A DNA stretch of 64,000 nt, taken from the NCBI GenBank assembly GCA_025330725.1, contig JAIWND010000018.1, positions 248,001 to 312,000 of the forward strand, given 5' to 3'. The notes below the pieces were generated by a model that was given only the letters and a program-made list of their open reading frames with translations, had not been told where the DNA came from and did no database searches. The DNA comes from Chlamydoabsidia padenii (taxonomy: Eukaryota; Mucoromycota; Mucoromycetes; Mucorales; Cunninghamellaceae). Shown here in pieces: positions 13,556-23,711 of the stretch. The position numbers and the translations under genes were made by a program. Position 1 is the first letter of the stretch, and each line of letters starts with the position of its first letter.

Positions 13556-13987
13556 TGCATGCATGACTTTTTTCAGCTTGAAGCAACTAATCAACATGGT
13601 ATTTCTACCTCTAGGTTACTATATAATGGATCCTCTTGATAGTTTCTTTTAATGGTACAGTCTAATAGATGCTATGAGGATATCAAGAATTTGGACTTGC
13701 CCCTAAAAGCCGAGCCTCCTTTTTTTCTTTTGGTGCCTTTCTAACCATGGAGTGCAAGCCGAACGAAATTCCAGAAACCACTGAACTAACCACTCTATTT
13801 CACCCATTTAGAAAATAAAAAAGCCTTTTTTTTTTTTTTTTCTTTTTTGGTTTTTTATTATATGATTCCATGTTTCTCTTTCTCTTATTTCTTCAAAGTA
13901 CTTGCGGAGTGTAAACGTTCTGCATGAATCGGGAGTTCAAATTGTCATCCAGCCTTACTTTTTAACGATCGATTTTTTTTTTTGGTG
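13221..13987. other. Intergenic region downstream of NOT1
   Basis: AATAAA at about 13338 probably marks the NOT1 poly(A) signal. A 36-base A tract (13518-13553) and T-rich runs follow. ATCGGGAGTTCAAATT (13928-13943) is a weak inverted copy of the recurrent upstream motif, about 50 bp before the next gene. No further gene was seen. Confidence 0.5.
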
Positions 13988-14557
13988 ATGAACAACCAAA
14001 CCAACCATTCGACTAATCTCGTACAACACCAAGAGGATTGCTATTATTTATTTATTATCGGGGTATTCACGTTCTATATTTTTGTTTATCTTGCACGGTA
14101 TATTCATTACCGCATGAAACAACGAAAACGAAGAATCAGATTATTGGAATACGAGAAACTCCGATGGAGGTGGCATCAGAAACAGACAAAGAATGAATCT
14201 TGTCGTTACTTGAATGAAAAAGACATGAGAACACCCAGTTTGGTCCTTACCATCCCATCACCTACCTATCATCCATGTTCACCCAACAATGATGAGTCTT
14301 ATTATTCCTCCTCGTCCTCGACGACCACTTTGGCCTGTCGTATGAATCGATCAAAAGAAAGAGAAAAATCATGCAACTCCTCTGCACTTCGAACCCCGAC
14401 ATGGCATGACCATACAACCTGGTCCTTTTATGATACAAAGGCAAAACGAAGAAACATGATTTGGAAATGGAGTGTAGCAATGGGCTATTGTAATTATGAG
14501 CATGCAAAGACCATCACTTCTATTATTGATCAACTAGACAAACCATCTTCACATTGA
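13988..14557 (+). CDS. Single-pass membrane protein, hypothetical
   Basis: A single-exon ORF of 189 residues from the ATG at 13988. After a short polar, Asn-rich N terminus there is one membrane segment (about residues 20-40, YYLFIIGVFTFYIFVYLARY), immediately followed by a very basic stretch (MKQRKRRIR) that would place the tail in the cytosol. The tail is Ser-rich (SYYSSSSSTTT) and otherwise unremarkable. No family is recognised. It converges with the next gene, which is also a single-pass membrane protein, but the two share no obvious similarity. Coding status rests on the clean topology and uninterrupted frame. Confidence 0.5.
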   Translation: MNNQTNHSTNLVQHQEDCYYLFIIGVFTFYIFVYLARYIHYRMKQRKRRIRLLEYEKLRWRWHQKQTKNESCRYLNEKDMRTPSLVLTIPSPTYHPCSPNNDESYYSSSSSTTTLACRMNRSKEREKSCNSSALRTPTWHDHTTWSFYDTKAKRRNMIWKWSVAMGYCNYEHAKTITSIIDQLDKPSSH

Positions 14558-14771
14558 CATTTGTTTTGTTATCATATATATATATTGGTTATTTTATTTA
14601 ACAAATCAGAGACTGTACACAATGCCCACACATGAACATATAATAAAAAAAAGTTCTAGTTGGATAAATGGAGGAGGGATATATATATATATATGTATAT
14701 ACATAAAGTTACACATAAAATACAAACTATGGGGGGGGGGGGGAATATACTAAACTACATACAAAGAATCG

Positions 14772-15491
14772 TCACCAGACATGATAAGAAGAGATGGATA
14801 ATTGTTGTAATTCGGCTTCTTGTTCTTGTTTTTCAATCATGGACAGGGAGAGTAGAGACGAATTACCGATACAAGGTGGTTGGATAATGGTGGATGATCC
14901 CCAAGATGGTGATTGTCGACGATGACGGGATGAGCCTTTATAATACATGTCATTGATCTGTTTTTGCCGTTCCAATGATTCTAGTAAACAAGGATCGTTG
15001 ACCGAGACTGAATCATCACAGGTTGTGTTTGTGCATATGGAAGGAGGTAGGAACGCTTTGGGATCATAGCCTTCTTCAAAGGGTGCTTTGGTGATACATG
15101 TCGGTGGTGTCATGATGGGTGGTAAGGGTATATCATCCAGCATGGTTCGGCTTGTCGCCATGGTTGTTGCCGATGTCTTTTGCTTGCTGGATGATGTCAT
15201 CAGATCGTCTGTGTTGGAGGCACTGATAAATGGCCAACCCCGCCACTTTGGTTTTTTTTCGTCGGGTTCATGGTCCAAGGACTTAGTGGTTGTTGTTGTG
15301 GCCATTTTTGCTGATATGCTGTCTCGTCGGTGTTGTTTAATGATAAAGAAGGCACAAAAACCCGCCAAGACTAATCCACATACCACACAAAGTACAATGA
15401 TACCAATGACCCACAAAGACAATCCACCAGTATTGAGGTAGGGTAAAGTACTTGTTATAGTCGATGATGCAGAGTTCATGACTGACCCCAT
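14772..15491 (-). CDS. Single-pass membrane protein, hypothetical
   Basis: A single-exon ORF of 239 residues starting at 15491. A short Ser/Thr-rich N terminus (possibly extracellular) leads into one membrane helix (about residues 24-51, LSLWVIGIIVLCVVCGLVLAG followed by CAFFII) with a basic stop-transfer run (KQHRRD). The cytosolic tail is proline/serine-rich with a possible short amphipathic motif near the C terminus (MIEKQEQEAELQQL). The shape resembles small fungal wall-sensor-like proteins, but the extracellular part is too short for WSC/Mid2 sensors. The family is not recognised. A poly(T) run and GGCCCGCC (15580-15587) lie just upstream of its start. Confidence 0.55.
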   Translation of the reverse strand: MGSVMNSASSTITSTLPYLNTGGLSLWVIGIIVLCVVCGLVLAGFCAFFIIKQHRRDSISAKMATTTTTKSLDHEPDEKKPKWRGWPFISASNTDDLMTSSSKQKTSATTMATSRTMLDDIPLPPIMTPPTCITKAPFEEGYDPKAFLPPSICTNTTCDDSVSVNDPCLLESLERQKQINDMYYKGSSRHRRQSPSWGSSTIIQPPCIGNSSLLSLSMIEKQEQEAELQQLSISSYHVW

Positions 15492-16395
15492 ACAAAATAA
15501 TGTGGTGTAATATATCGAAGAGAAAAGTGAGAGATGGTGGGAAAAAAATAAAATAAAAAGGGAAGCAAAAAAAAAAAAATGGCCCGCCTACTAGAAAATA
15601 AAAAGGAGCGGGGTTGATGTTCCGACCAGCCAATCAAATGACAGCACTGAGCATAATTCTTTTTTTTCCTCTACTTTTTGTGCATACCACCCTATGACTC
15701 TATATATTTTGGTTCCAACCTGAATTAGTGAGTTTATTCTGATAAGATGATGATGACGATTGCCTAATGTTGCAGCATCAGTTTTTTTTTTTTTTTTTTT
15801 CCTCAGGGTATAAACATCGGAAGACATGATCCGAATCGTGTGGGGAAAGACATTATTGGACCGGCGCTTAAAAGTGTTGAAAGCAGGTCGATCTGATAGT
15901 TGCCGATTATTCCAAAACACTAGAATTTTGCCAATAATAAATAGTGCCATTAATGGTGGAAATGCAGATATACTTATGCCGCTCGTACCACCAATGTGTG
16001 GATTAGGCGGCGCATTTAGACTTTTTTTTTTTTTTTTGTCGTATGCCAAAGGAGCAAAATAAAAAGGCGTTTCCCATTTGATAGCTATTACTTGATTTGG
16101 TTGGAAACGGGGGGAAAGAGAAATGTCTCCACTTTAAGGTCTAGTGTCATAGAAGAGGATTCATCAAATGTCATCAGATGATGATTTTTCAAACACTTTG
16201 CATGGACTTGATAAAAGAATAAAGTGTTTTGTTTCAAATGGCATAGTGTATGATCCAGGAAAGAGGGCGTACAAGCTATTTAGTTTCCACTTGTCAAATT
16301 ACAACTCCCGCCCGGGTGCATTCCATGCGAAATGGCCTCAAAAGGAAACCACCTTGACAAGCTCCTCTTTGAAAAAAAAAAAAAAAAAAAAAAGA
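15492..16395. other. Intergenic region with homopolymer tracts
   Basis: This 0.9-kb stretch contains A or T runs at about 15569, 15782, 16022 and 16375. Short open frames cross it but none has protein-like composition. A GC-rich CTCCCGCCCGGG (16304-16315) stands out against the AT-rich background and lies upstream of the micropeptide candidate. Confidence 0.45.
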
Positions 16396-16403
16396 TATAT
16401 AAA
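16396..16403 (+). promoter_or_regulatory. TATA box of the micropeptide candidate
   Basis: TATATAAA follows a long A tract and is 71 bp upstream of the ATG at 16474. The spacing suits a transcript start near 16430 and a short 5' leader. Consensus match is clear; use is inferred. Confidence 0.5.
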
Positions 16404-16473
16404 GCGACGAGTCAAGTTGTGTTCACCATTTTTTTTTTATATATATCTCACTCATATCATTTATATTTGAAAG

Positions 16474-16545
16474 ATGCCTCCTGACAGACCTACTAAACCT
16501 CCTCTTCCAAGACCATATCCTGCTCCAGTCAAGAGACCAAAATAA
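16474..16545 (+). CDS. Candidate proline-rich micropeptide (23 residues)
   Basis: A tiny ORF encodes MPPDRPTKPPLPRPYPAPVK followed by RPK. Nine of 23 residues are Pro and six are Lys or Arg. The gene-like layout is the argument: TATATAAA 71 bp upstream, an AT-rich leader, one ATG, and AATAAA at 16714-16719 downstream, in a stretch of about 1.6 kb with no other credible gene. The PxxP-type sequence could bind SH3 domains, or it could be an antimicrobial-like peptide; neither is shown. It might instead be the first exon of a longer gene or a non-coding transcript with an accidental ORF. I do not recognise it. Confidence 0.35.
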   Translation: MPPDRPTKPPLPRPYPAPVKRPK

Positions 16546-16713
16546 CAACCGATGAAAAAAAACACCATGTACAAATGTACCTTATATCCACAGCACATTT
16601 ATGAATCAAGCCTACTGTATATCTTTTGATACCCCTTTCCATTCACTTTGTACAAGCCGCCAGAAAAAGCAAGTCTTTTACTCTATGTTATATATGTTTA
16701 TGCATCGTTTAAT

Positions 16714-16719
16714 AATAAA
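16714..16719 (+). terminator. AATAAA poly(A) signal after micropeptide ORF
   Basis: AATAAA about 170 bp after the stop at 16545, followed by a C/T-rich stretch. Consistent with cleavage near 16740. Confidence 0.4.
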
Positions 16720-17151
16720 GATATCACCATCATGCCCCCTTCCTGTTGAGATTTAAAACCCAGTTGTCAAAAGAAATTGCCTTTTTATGATATCCTATTG
16801 AAAGGAAAGAAAAAAAAAACCATCAACATGCCATGCGGTGACACAAAATCTGTCAACTTTTTTTATTCCTTTCGCTTCGGAGCATCGGCTTTTCATCACC
16901 ACTACACTGATAATCTCAGTGCCACACACATCATCATTGGTTCAGTATCCATGTGTATGCTTTTATCGAATGGACTATCATCGATTCAAGTACCAGACTC
17001 AATATGTTCTCCTGATTCAAATCCCGCCTCTTGTCGGGCTTTGATTTATCCCACCTACTTTTTTTTGGGGGGGAGGAGGACCAACGCCCCTCTTCTTTAC
17101 TCTTACAATCCCGAAAGTAAAACCATCCTCAAATCACCCAAACAGCAACCA
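16720..17151. promoter_or_regulatory. METTL5 upstream region with conserved motif
   Basis: GATTCAAATCCCGCCTC at 17014-17030 is one of the best copies of the recurrent upstream motif, about 125 bp before the METTL5 ATG. An open frame crosses the region from about 16777, but it runs through poly(A) and poly(G) tracts and is not protein-like. Confidence 0.5.
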
Positions 17152-18135
17152 ATGAAGTTGAAAGAACTAGAAAGCATTCTGCAGGACTGCGATGTCTTTG
17201 GTAAGTCTCTCCATTATAATAATAGGTTGATCCTAATCTCACTTTGGGGGGGTTTTTTTAATTGTTTTTTTTTTTATGATTTATAACTAGCTGAACCGAA
17301 AATCCAATATGAACAATATCCAACCACAGCACATTTGGCAGCACGAATGTTATATACTGCCGATACTGTTTATGACGATATAGAAGATAAGGCTATTGGT
17401 GATTTTGGATCTGGTTGTGGCATTCTTAGTATTGCTGCTAATATCTTGGGCGCCGGGTAAACATCTCTTTCCATAAAAACAACTTTATTATTATTATTAC
17501 TAAAACCACTTTAAAGCTATAGCATTGGCTTTGATATAGATCCCGATGCTATTGCTATTGCACAAGAAAACAGTGATAACTTTGAAACCGATATTGATTT
17601 TGTCCTCACTGACCTTAGTTTGGAAACAAGTGTACTGGATCGTTATAAAGGTTGTTTGGATACCATTGTAATGAACCCTCCATTTGGTACAAAGAACAAG
17701 GGTGTGGATATGGTGCTTTTGAAAAAGGCAATCGACGTAAGAAGGTAACACTTGATAAACGACCCCATCACTTAGCCCTTTTATATATATATATATATCT
17801 AGTTGGCAAATCATTCGGTGTATTCTTTACATAAAACATCCACTCGAGACGTAAGTATCTCCTGACAACAGTCATGCTCAAAATCATTCTTATGGAAACA
17901 AGTATCTCCTATTATAGCATATCTTGAAGAAGGCCAAGGAATGGGGTGTTACTTGTGAAGTGGTGGCTGAAATGAAGGTAAGACTAAAAGAAAAAAAAAA
18001 TACAGGTGGATGAACTATGGACCAACTTTTTTATATGGGTATTAGTTTGATGTCCCTATGATGTATAAATTCCACAAGAAGAAATCTGTAGATATAGCTG
18101 TTGACTTTTTACGGTTTGAAAAACTGAATCTGTAG
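17152..18135 (+). CDS. METTL5: METTL5-type 18S rRNA N6-adenosine methyltransferase
   Basis: METTL5, with partner TRMT112, methylates one adenosine of 18S rRNA using S-adenosylmethionine. Six exons: 17152-17200, 17291-17456, 17517-17736, 17803-17850, 17918-17977, 18046-18135. They total 633 bases, 210 residues, the normal size. The protein opens with MKLKELESILQ and has LLEQYPT-like YEQYPTTAHLAARMLY, the SAM-binding loop GDFGSGCGILSIAA, the acidic GFDIDPDA, and the catalytic NPPFGTKNKGVDM motif (NPPF) that defines adenine N6-methyltransferases. The C-terminal YKFHKKKSVDIAVD is also conserved. It is the closest kind of match to animal METTL5. Many ascomycete yeasts lack a clear orthologue, so its presence is a useful lineage trait. 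All introns are GT-AG. Confidence 0.96.
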
Positions 18136-18402
18136 TTTGTAGCCTCCCCCCCCCACACACACACACACTCAATAGATTGTATTATAGTCCCCCTCTTCCC
18201 CATATGTATGCTCTTATGTGTATTCTTTTTTTTTTATCAATAAACTATTACCTTTTACTTCTCTATCTAACTTGATGTTGTTTCTCCCCCCCCCTCAGTG
18301 TAAAGCGGGGTTAGGAAATCAACCACACACTTTGTCGATGGCCGGGATTTGAAATATAAGAAATTCATGCACCATCGATTCAAATGCCACCTCTGCTTTT
18401 TA

Positions 18403-19366
18403 TTACAATCTATGACCATCCGTTGTACTATTTTGATAAACAGCGACGGTATGATTAAACAAGGTCAAAGTATCATGTATGACCCAATCCAAGGTATCCT
18501 GACTCGACTCTGCCGCCATATAAACCAAATGATCCATCGTACTATAATTCAACACGGTACAATTCCTGGGTATGACCGAGACTTTGGACAAACCCAGCTC
18601 TCGATCAAGCCACAGGTAATCCACAAAAGAGACAACAAAGAGATCGAGTTGACAACCGCCAAAAGACCATCCATCATCATCTACACGAACACACCCATTA
18701 TGGATCTGACCATTACCCAAGTCCATCCCTTTTAGTTCTTTAACAAACAGAGTTTGGTTCAAGGGCAGGTCGTTGGCCGCCACACTCACATATGGCTGGA
18801 GATTGACGAGTCCTGCTCCCCATCCGAAAATGTTTTGTCGTCGGTTTTTTTGCCCGATTACCAGGAACCGGTTGGTATACCCAGGGGCAAGGTTGATCAG
18901 ATCCCCATTGGTCAATAGACACTTTTTAAAAAGCGAGTGAGTTTTCAATAAACACACACAAAGAGAGAGAGACTATTACCGTGCCTTCCATTCGACATTT
19001 TTTCCACAAGTGGGGAGAGACAGTAGCCACCACGTGATCATTTGGGTCCAATAGGGGGACAGATGGATGGAGGGATGGATCCAAAAGTATCCGTTTCCCA
19101 TTATCCGTCTCATCCCATTCCCCTTCCTTGGGGATCCAATACATACTGAATTTGGCACCATGTTTGCGTTTCTGATAACAGTGGGGTATGGATGTCGAGT
19201 CATAGTGGTGTGAGCTCATTGGTATAAAATGGTCTGGGGGTGTATCAGTATGGTTGAATAACGTTAATAGTTGGTGAATAGTAGGTGGTGGTACCTGATC
19301 GGAAGATTCTATACTGTAGCTGATAAATAAAGTGATTAGTGTCAAAATGATCATGTAAATCGCCAT
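18403..19366 (-). CDS. Secreted 3D / double-psi beta-barrel-like protein
   Basis: Exons 19366-18980 and 18921-18403 (58-bp intron) total 906 bases, 301 residues. Residues 1-19 form a signal peptide (AIYMIILTLITLFISYS). The middle has KFSMYWIPKEGEWDE and a Cys in KKCRMEGTC. The C-terminal half carries the pattern HNGCVRVDDDGWSFGGCQLD, followed by LFVV, which resembles the Asp-Asp-Asp signature of the 3D domain found in lytic-transglycosylase-type double-psi barrels and in related fungal secreted proteins. Role in wall or polysaccharide metabolism is inferred, since fungal members are largely uncharacterised. Several N-glycosylation sequons are present (FNHT, NQT, NCT). It faces METTL5 tail to tail, with the 268 bp between holding poly(A) signals and one copy of GGGATTTGAAA (18344-18354). 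Confidence 0.6.
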
Positions 19367-19532
19367 GATTATGCTATGGTAAAGAGTGTTGCTTTATTTT
19401 ATTTTATTTTTTAAGAAAAAGTAAGGTGTATATATATATAAAAAAGACTAGATGATAAAACTAACCAATCCAAATGGAGATATGTTAACATTCCTTGTTC
19501 ATACAGACATGTCCCCATTTCCTACTTGTCCC

Positions 19533-20297
19533 CTAAAGTGCATAATATGATTCTTGTTCTTGTTGAGATATCCATAAGACAGCCGCACTATTTATTTATT
19601 TATTTATTGAAAAAAAAAAAAAAAAAAGGAGAGAGTTTGAGATTCATACATGTAAAACGCCCATCATATCTTCTTTTTACCTTGCCATCAAAAGACACGT
19701 TTGGACAACATCAGTAATACCAAGATAAGGAATAGGCGGTTCTATCATATGAGAAGTATATTTTACCACCAACACAGCCACCGATCCAGCCAATCCACCT
19801 GCCATCATAGCAAAGCCCTTTATTAAAAACAAGTTAGTCCCTTTCTTTTGTTGGTGTCTTGTTTTCAACTTGCCAGAAATAAGAATAACCGTGCACGCCA
19901 AGGAATATGATGATCATAATCGGTACCTCGTAAAGCTTCTTTATCAATCAGACTAATACTGAATGTTTTAATAATGTTCGTTAGTATGATCATGTATTGG
20001 TGTTCCTGGTGGGTACTTACACAATCATACCCAACGTCGTAGCAATCCCACCCGCCCAATCTTCGAATCCAGCCAACCCAGCTTGACTTGTACATAGTCC
20101 ATCGACAAAGATCCACCAAGCCAAAGCAAACTAAATAAAAGGGCATCATGATGAGTTTTTTTTTTTTTTTTTTTTTTTTTTGGATGTATCCTAAAGCCAC
20201 TTACTAAAGCCCCCGCCATATACACCCCAAGCAATCGTGCTTTTCCGCCAAATGAGAAGCAACCTTTGCAAACGAATATCCCACTATTTTCAGTCAT
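19533..20297 (-). CDS. VPS68: VPS68 / TMEM50 (UPF0220) membrane protein
   Basis: VPS68 acts in endosome-to-vacuole sorting, working with ESCRT and VPS55 in yeast; TMEM50A/B are the animal relatives. Five exons: 20297-20205, 20130-20021, 19958-19874, 19817-19681, 19587-19533, total 480 bases, 159 residues (animal TMEM50A is 157). Four membrane segments are visible: GVYMAGALFALAWWIFVDG, GIATTLGMIV, ARLFLFLGFAMMAGGLAGSVAVL and QTCLLMASAAVLWIS. The WWIF-D, I-T-GM-VISLIDKE and W-AR-FLFLGF motifs are family hallmarks. Intron 3 has a GC donor (GCAAGT at 19873) and is the only way to keep the family sequence FLFLGFAMM in frame. Intron 4 contains a long A/T tract. A copy of TTTGAACCCCCGCC lies about 90 bp upstream of the start. 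Confidence 0.93.
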
Positions 20298-20447
20298 TCC
20301 GTCCAAATAAAAAAAGAGAGAGAGAGAAAGAAAGAAAGGTAACCAGTTGATGGGAAATTCCGTCCCCCTTTGAAAATAATCCATTTGAACCCCCGCCTTC
20401 CCGACACACTGGATGCATAAAATGGATTAAAAAGAGAGGCATGGATA

Positions 20448-20800
20448 CTATAAACTACGCTTGAGCAAGCCCAAATTGAGATGGCTTATGTATTGGTGAT
20501 TTAAACAGATTACCCAAAGACCGTAAGATGTGCTGAGCAAAGAGATAAAAAGAGCCACGACAATCAATTCAACAGAGTATTCTTGGCGACTAGATAAAAA
20601 GAGAGAGGATTCGTTTAGTATAAGCAGTATAGGATGGAATGACTCTCTTCTTACCATGAAGGACTTTTCTTGATATGACGCCACAGATCTATATGAGGAC
20701 AGAAGCTTTTTAGTCACCAGAGTTTTTATAATCTGAAATACATATCAAGCTCCTCCATACAAAGAGGGTAGTTGTATTCTTCGTTTTCACAGTCAAGCAT
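20448..20800 (-). pseudogene. Decayed NOT4-like RING-finger fragment
   Basis: From the ATG at 20800 the minus strand reads a peptide containing YPLCMEELD and then stops. Further on, in other frames, come WRHIKK and, across a GT-AG intron-like gap (about 20654-20590), CRQEYS. These three blocks occur in this order and spacing in the N-terminal RING of NOT4/CNOT4, an E3 ligase of the CCR4-NOT complex (CPLCMEELD, then WHHIK, then CPACRxxYS). The first Cys of the RING is Tyr here, the C-rich middle is missing, and the frame is broken, so a functional RING is not possible. A good TTCAAATCCCGCC motif (20846-20858) sits about 45 bp upstream, as if the promoter survives. It is either a truncated duplicate or a coincidence of short blocks. 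Confidence 0.4.
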
Positions 20801-21018
20801 GGTATTTTCAAGTGAAGAAGTTCCCTCCCCCCCAAAAAAAACAATTCAAATCCCGCCAACGAATCAAATTGATAACTTGATTTTTACAATGCATCTTTTT
20901 TATTATTATTGATGCTATTAAAGTATGATACAAATGATTAAAAGGGTGTATTTGGTAAATGGCTATCATTAGTAGGTAAATGAGGGGGGGGGGTATGTAT
21001 GTCATGGAGGGGGGTGAA

Positions 21019-23606
21019 TTAATATACATTATCGTATGGATCATCGGCCGTAAGACTTTCACCCCACAGTAAATCAGCGAATGCATTTGTTGAAGAAGTG
21101 AGTAGTGGTGATAAAGTAGACTGTTTTGTGTCATGATCCACGTGGTGTGTTTGATCGAATCCCATACAATAAGCATCTATCATGCATGAATGTTAGTTTA
21201 TTCCCCCCTATTTTTTTTTTATCAATCATAATATATACTTGCAATCGCTTCCAAGATCAATGCCGCCGCGCAAGTCTTTATTTTCCCCCACATCCTCGGT
21301 GAGTTGTAAGGTTGGTGTAAAAGATGAGTAAGGTGGTGATCGTATAGGAGGACTGGGTCCAATGTGAGTAGGAGGTCGAGGGCATGAATCCAATTTCCAG
21401 GTATAGTTAAACCTGATTTGTGCAAGTGTGTCCTTCCTATACAAAATATAAGCATCAATAAGTCTATGTAGATAAGAGAGAGAAAGAGAGAGAGTTCTTA
21501 CCGTAGCTTTGGAAGGAATTCACAGTATCGTGGATGATTCGTCATGATCCGATGTAAGACGCCAGTTGGTTCGGCATCTGTCATAAGTCGAAGGTAGTTC
21601 AACACAAGCAAAATATATCCTCGTGTATCTAAAGAAAAAGAAGAAAGTATTAATTGGATAAATATGTCTTTTTTACTACTTACCAATTTGTTGTTTGGTG
21701 TCCTCGTAGAGATCAATCATTCTTGTCACCAGTTTTTGTTGACGTATCAAGATGATTATCAATGGTTCATATCGCAAGTCCAACACCAGGCAGAAGATTC
21801 GATAAAACAAGGCATGATAGATCGAGCTTGTTCTTTTTAGTAAAGTTGTACAAATTTAAAAAAAAAAAAAAAAAAAAGTGGCGCGACGTTAAATGATGCC
21901 CCTCTGTATTCTGATCCCGATCCAGTACTTGCCTCTTTTCAAAGAATGAGTTGACCACAATCCTCCAAAAAGCAGTCGGGATAGCGTCAATTAGTCCAGT
22001 CTTGTTTTTGATATGAGGCAGTGTCGAGTAGATGATGTCGAGAAGATCCATATCATATAGTGTCAATGGTAACCTATAGCGTAATGTTCATTCACTTGTT
22101 ATGTCCATTCCTTTTTTTTTTTTTTTCTTGTTAACCATCTTACTGTTTGGAGGAGACCGAGTGGCGATCATTGGATATAACCGAGCAAAGATGAGGGATA
22201 TGATCAGAGAGCATTTCTTGACATTGGACAGATATCGAGTACAAAGGACCATGAATCAAATGTGCCACCGGAGAAGTCCGTGTTGTCAGTAACCCACTAA
22301 GCAAGCATGTTAAGATCAGATGTTTGTTTTTTATTTTATCACGTTTTACCTCTTCGTCAAGAGTAACAAGATTTTAATCATCCTATTCCTATCAGGAGAA
22401 GGTGTTTGATTCTCCACCATCTATTGCATATATATGTAAATATTAGTTCCCATCATACTTGTCTTGCCTTTTTTATTATTATTACCTTGACCAAAGATTC
22501 CATGATTATCCTTCCACCGCCACCATGTTCCAACACCTGTAATAGCACATGGCCATTATCTACTTGTGAAGCTTCTTCAATGATCCGGACAACCAGTTCA
22601 CCAGCTGCTACAGAGAAAGCCGAGTTGTGATGCCCGATCGCCTTGACCAGCCATGGCAACAGACCGAGATCAGATAACTTTTGATGAGCCGTCTGTCGTT
22701 TATCCTTGGTTTCCATATTAATGTCATTGACAAAGAGAATAGCCAAGATCGAGTCCACCACCGCACTTGAATGAATATGGGGAAGCATACAGTCAAAAAA
22801 CAACGAGTTGGGTTGTAGGAATAAAAAATCAAGCATGTCCGCAGGGTGCCGCCGGACAAGGTGTTGGAATATTTTTGCAAAGTGATTAAAGTTTCCATGA
22901 GATGCTGGTGAGAAGATGTCAAAGAGAGAGGTGACTTTATATCACGTGGGTGGAGGAGTGAGTACATACATCTATTGTCATGTTCCTTTATTATTTCAAC
23001 TTACTAATCGATTCAAACCGAGTGTCTTGTATTTTAAAGTGATAGGTCGATGTGCCAGTCAAAATTTCCATGGCATGATACGATCGTTTCATAGCATCCA
23101 GATCGTCCCGGTCACGTTCATGTTGTGCTTCCTTGACACGGCTTGACAAGTCTTGTGTGGGAGGATTATTGCCTTTTAACCTGGTGATATACGCCATAAA
23201 GAGTTGCATCGTATCTTGTAACCACGCGCCCCGCATAAAAGGCATTAATAAGTATCTTGCACCTGTAGTTATTACTATTACCTTCCACCAACAACATATC
23301 GACAATCTTGGCTTCCAAATGAGGAGTTGACACTTCCAAAAGGGCTCGTACAAGAGTAGCTGTTGTTGTACTGGTGTCCTTGTCAAGTAATAGTGGCGCG
23401 ACTTTATTATCAGTTGTTGACGATACGTTATCAGTAAACAGGATTGCGGGGGTTTTTGACCATTGTCCATCACCTCGATCGATACCTAGTTTCGCAGTGT
23501 CGTTCTTGTTTAATAAAGTGGTCGATGCATCCATGGTAGTTGTGGTGTAATGGTGTGAGTTGACAGTAGGAGAAGTATTATTTACAAGTCTATTTATACT
23601 AGACAT
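21019..23606 (-). CDS. SAPS-domain protein (SIT4/PP6 phosphatase-associated)
   Basis: SAPS proteins bind the SIT4/PP6 catalytic subunit and set its substrates. My exon model: 23606-23282, 23262-23005, 22904-22486, 22420-22350, 22296-22144, 22073-21933, 21832-21684, 21628-21502, 21436-21243, 21176-21019, total 1995 bases, 664 residues. Family-like stretches include FAKIFQHLVRRHPADMLDF, an HI-SSAVVDSILAIL block corresponding to HIGTSAIMDLLL, a GLLPWLVKAI block, then RGYILLVLNYLR and LLWGE near the C terminus. The first 195 residues do not match the usual SAPS N terminus well. Two introns use GC donors (21932 and 21242). Between 23282 and 23262 the frame changes across only 19 bases that begin GT and end AG: either an extremely short intron or a frameshift. 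At 21832 an alternative acceptor 6 bases downstream would delete two residues. Confidence 0.75.
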
Positions 23607-23711
23607 AACAATGAGAGGGGAGTTGTAAAAAGTGTAAAACAAATAGAGAGAAGAAGACGATTTTTATTTAAAAAAAAAAGGGGGATTTTAAAACACGAGA
23701 CGGATAAATAT

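Noticed and set aside
18349..18735. 128-codon plus-strand frame
   Set aside because: Antisense to exon 2 of the secreted 3D-like protein, which has a signal peptide and conserved motif.
20448..20717. OST3/OST6-type membrane subunit
   Set aside because: EYSVELIVVALF superficially resembles that family, but upstream PLCMEELD and WRHIK fit NOT4 order better and no other OST3/6 features exist.
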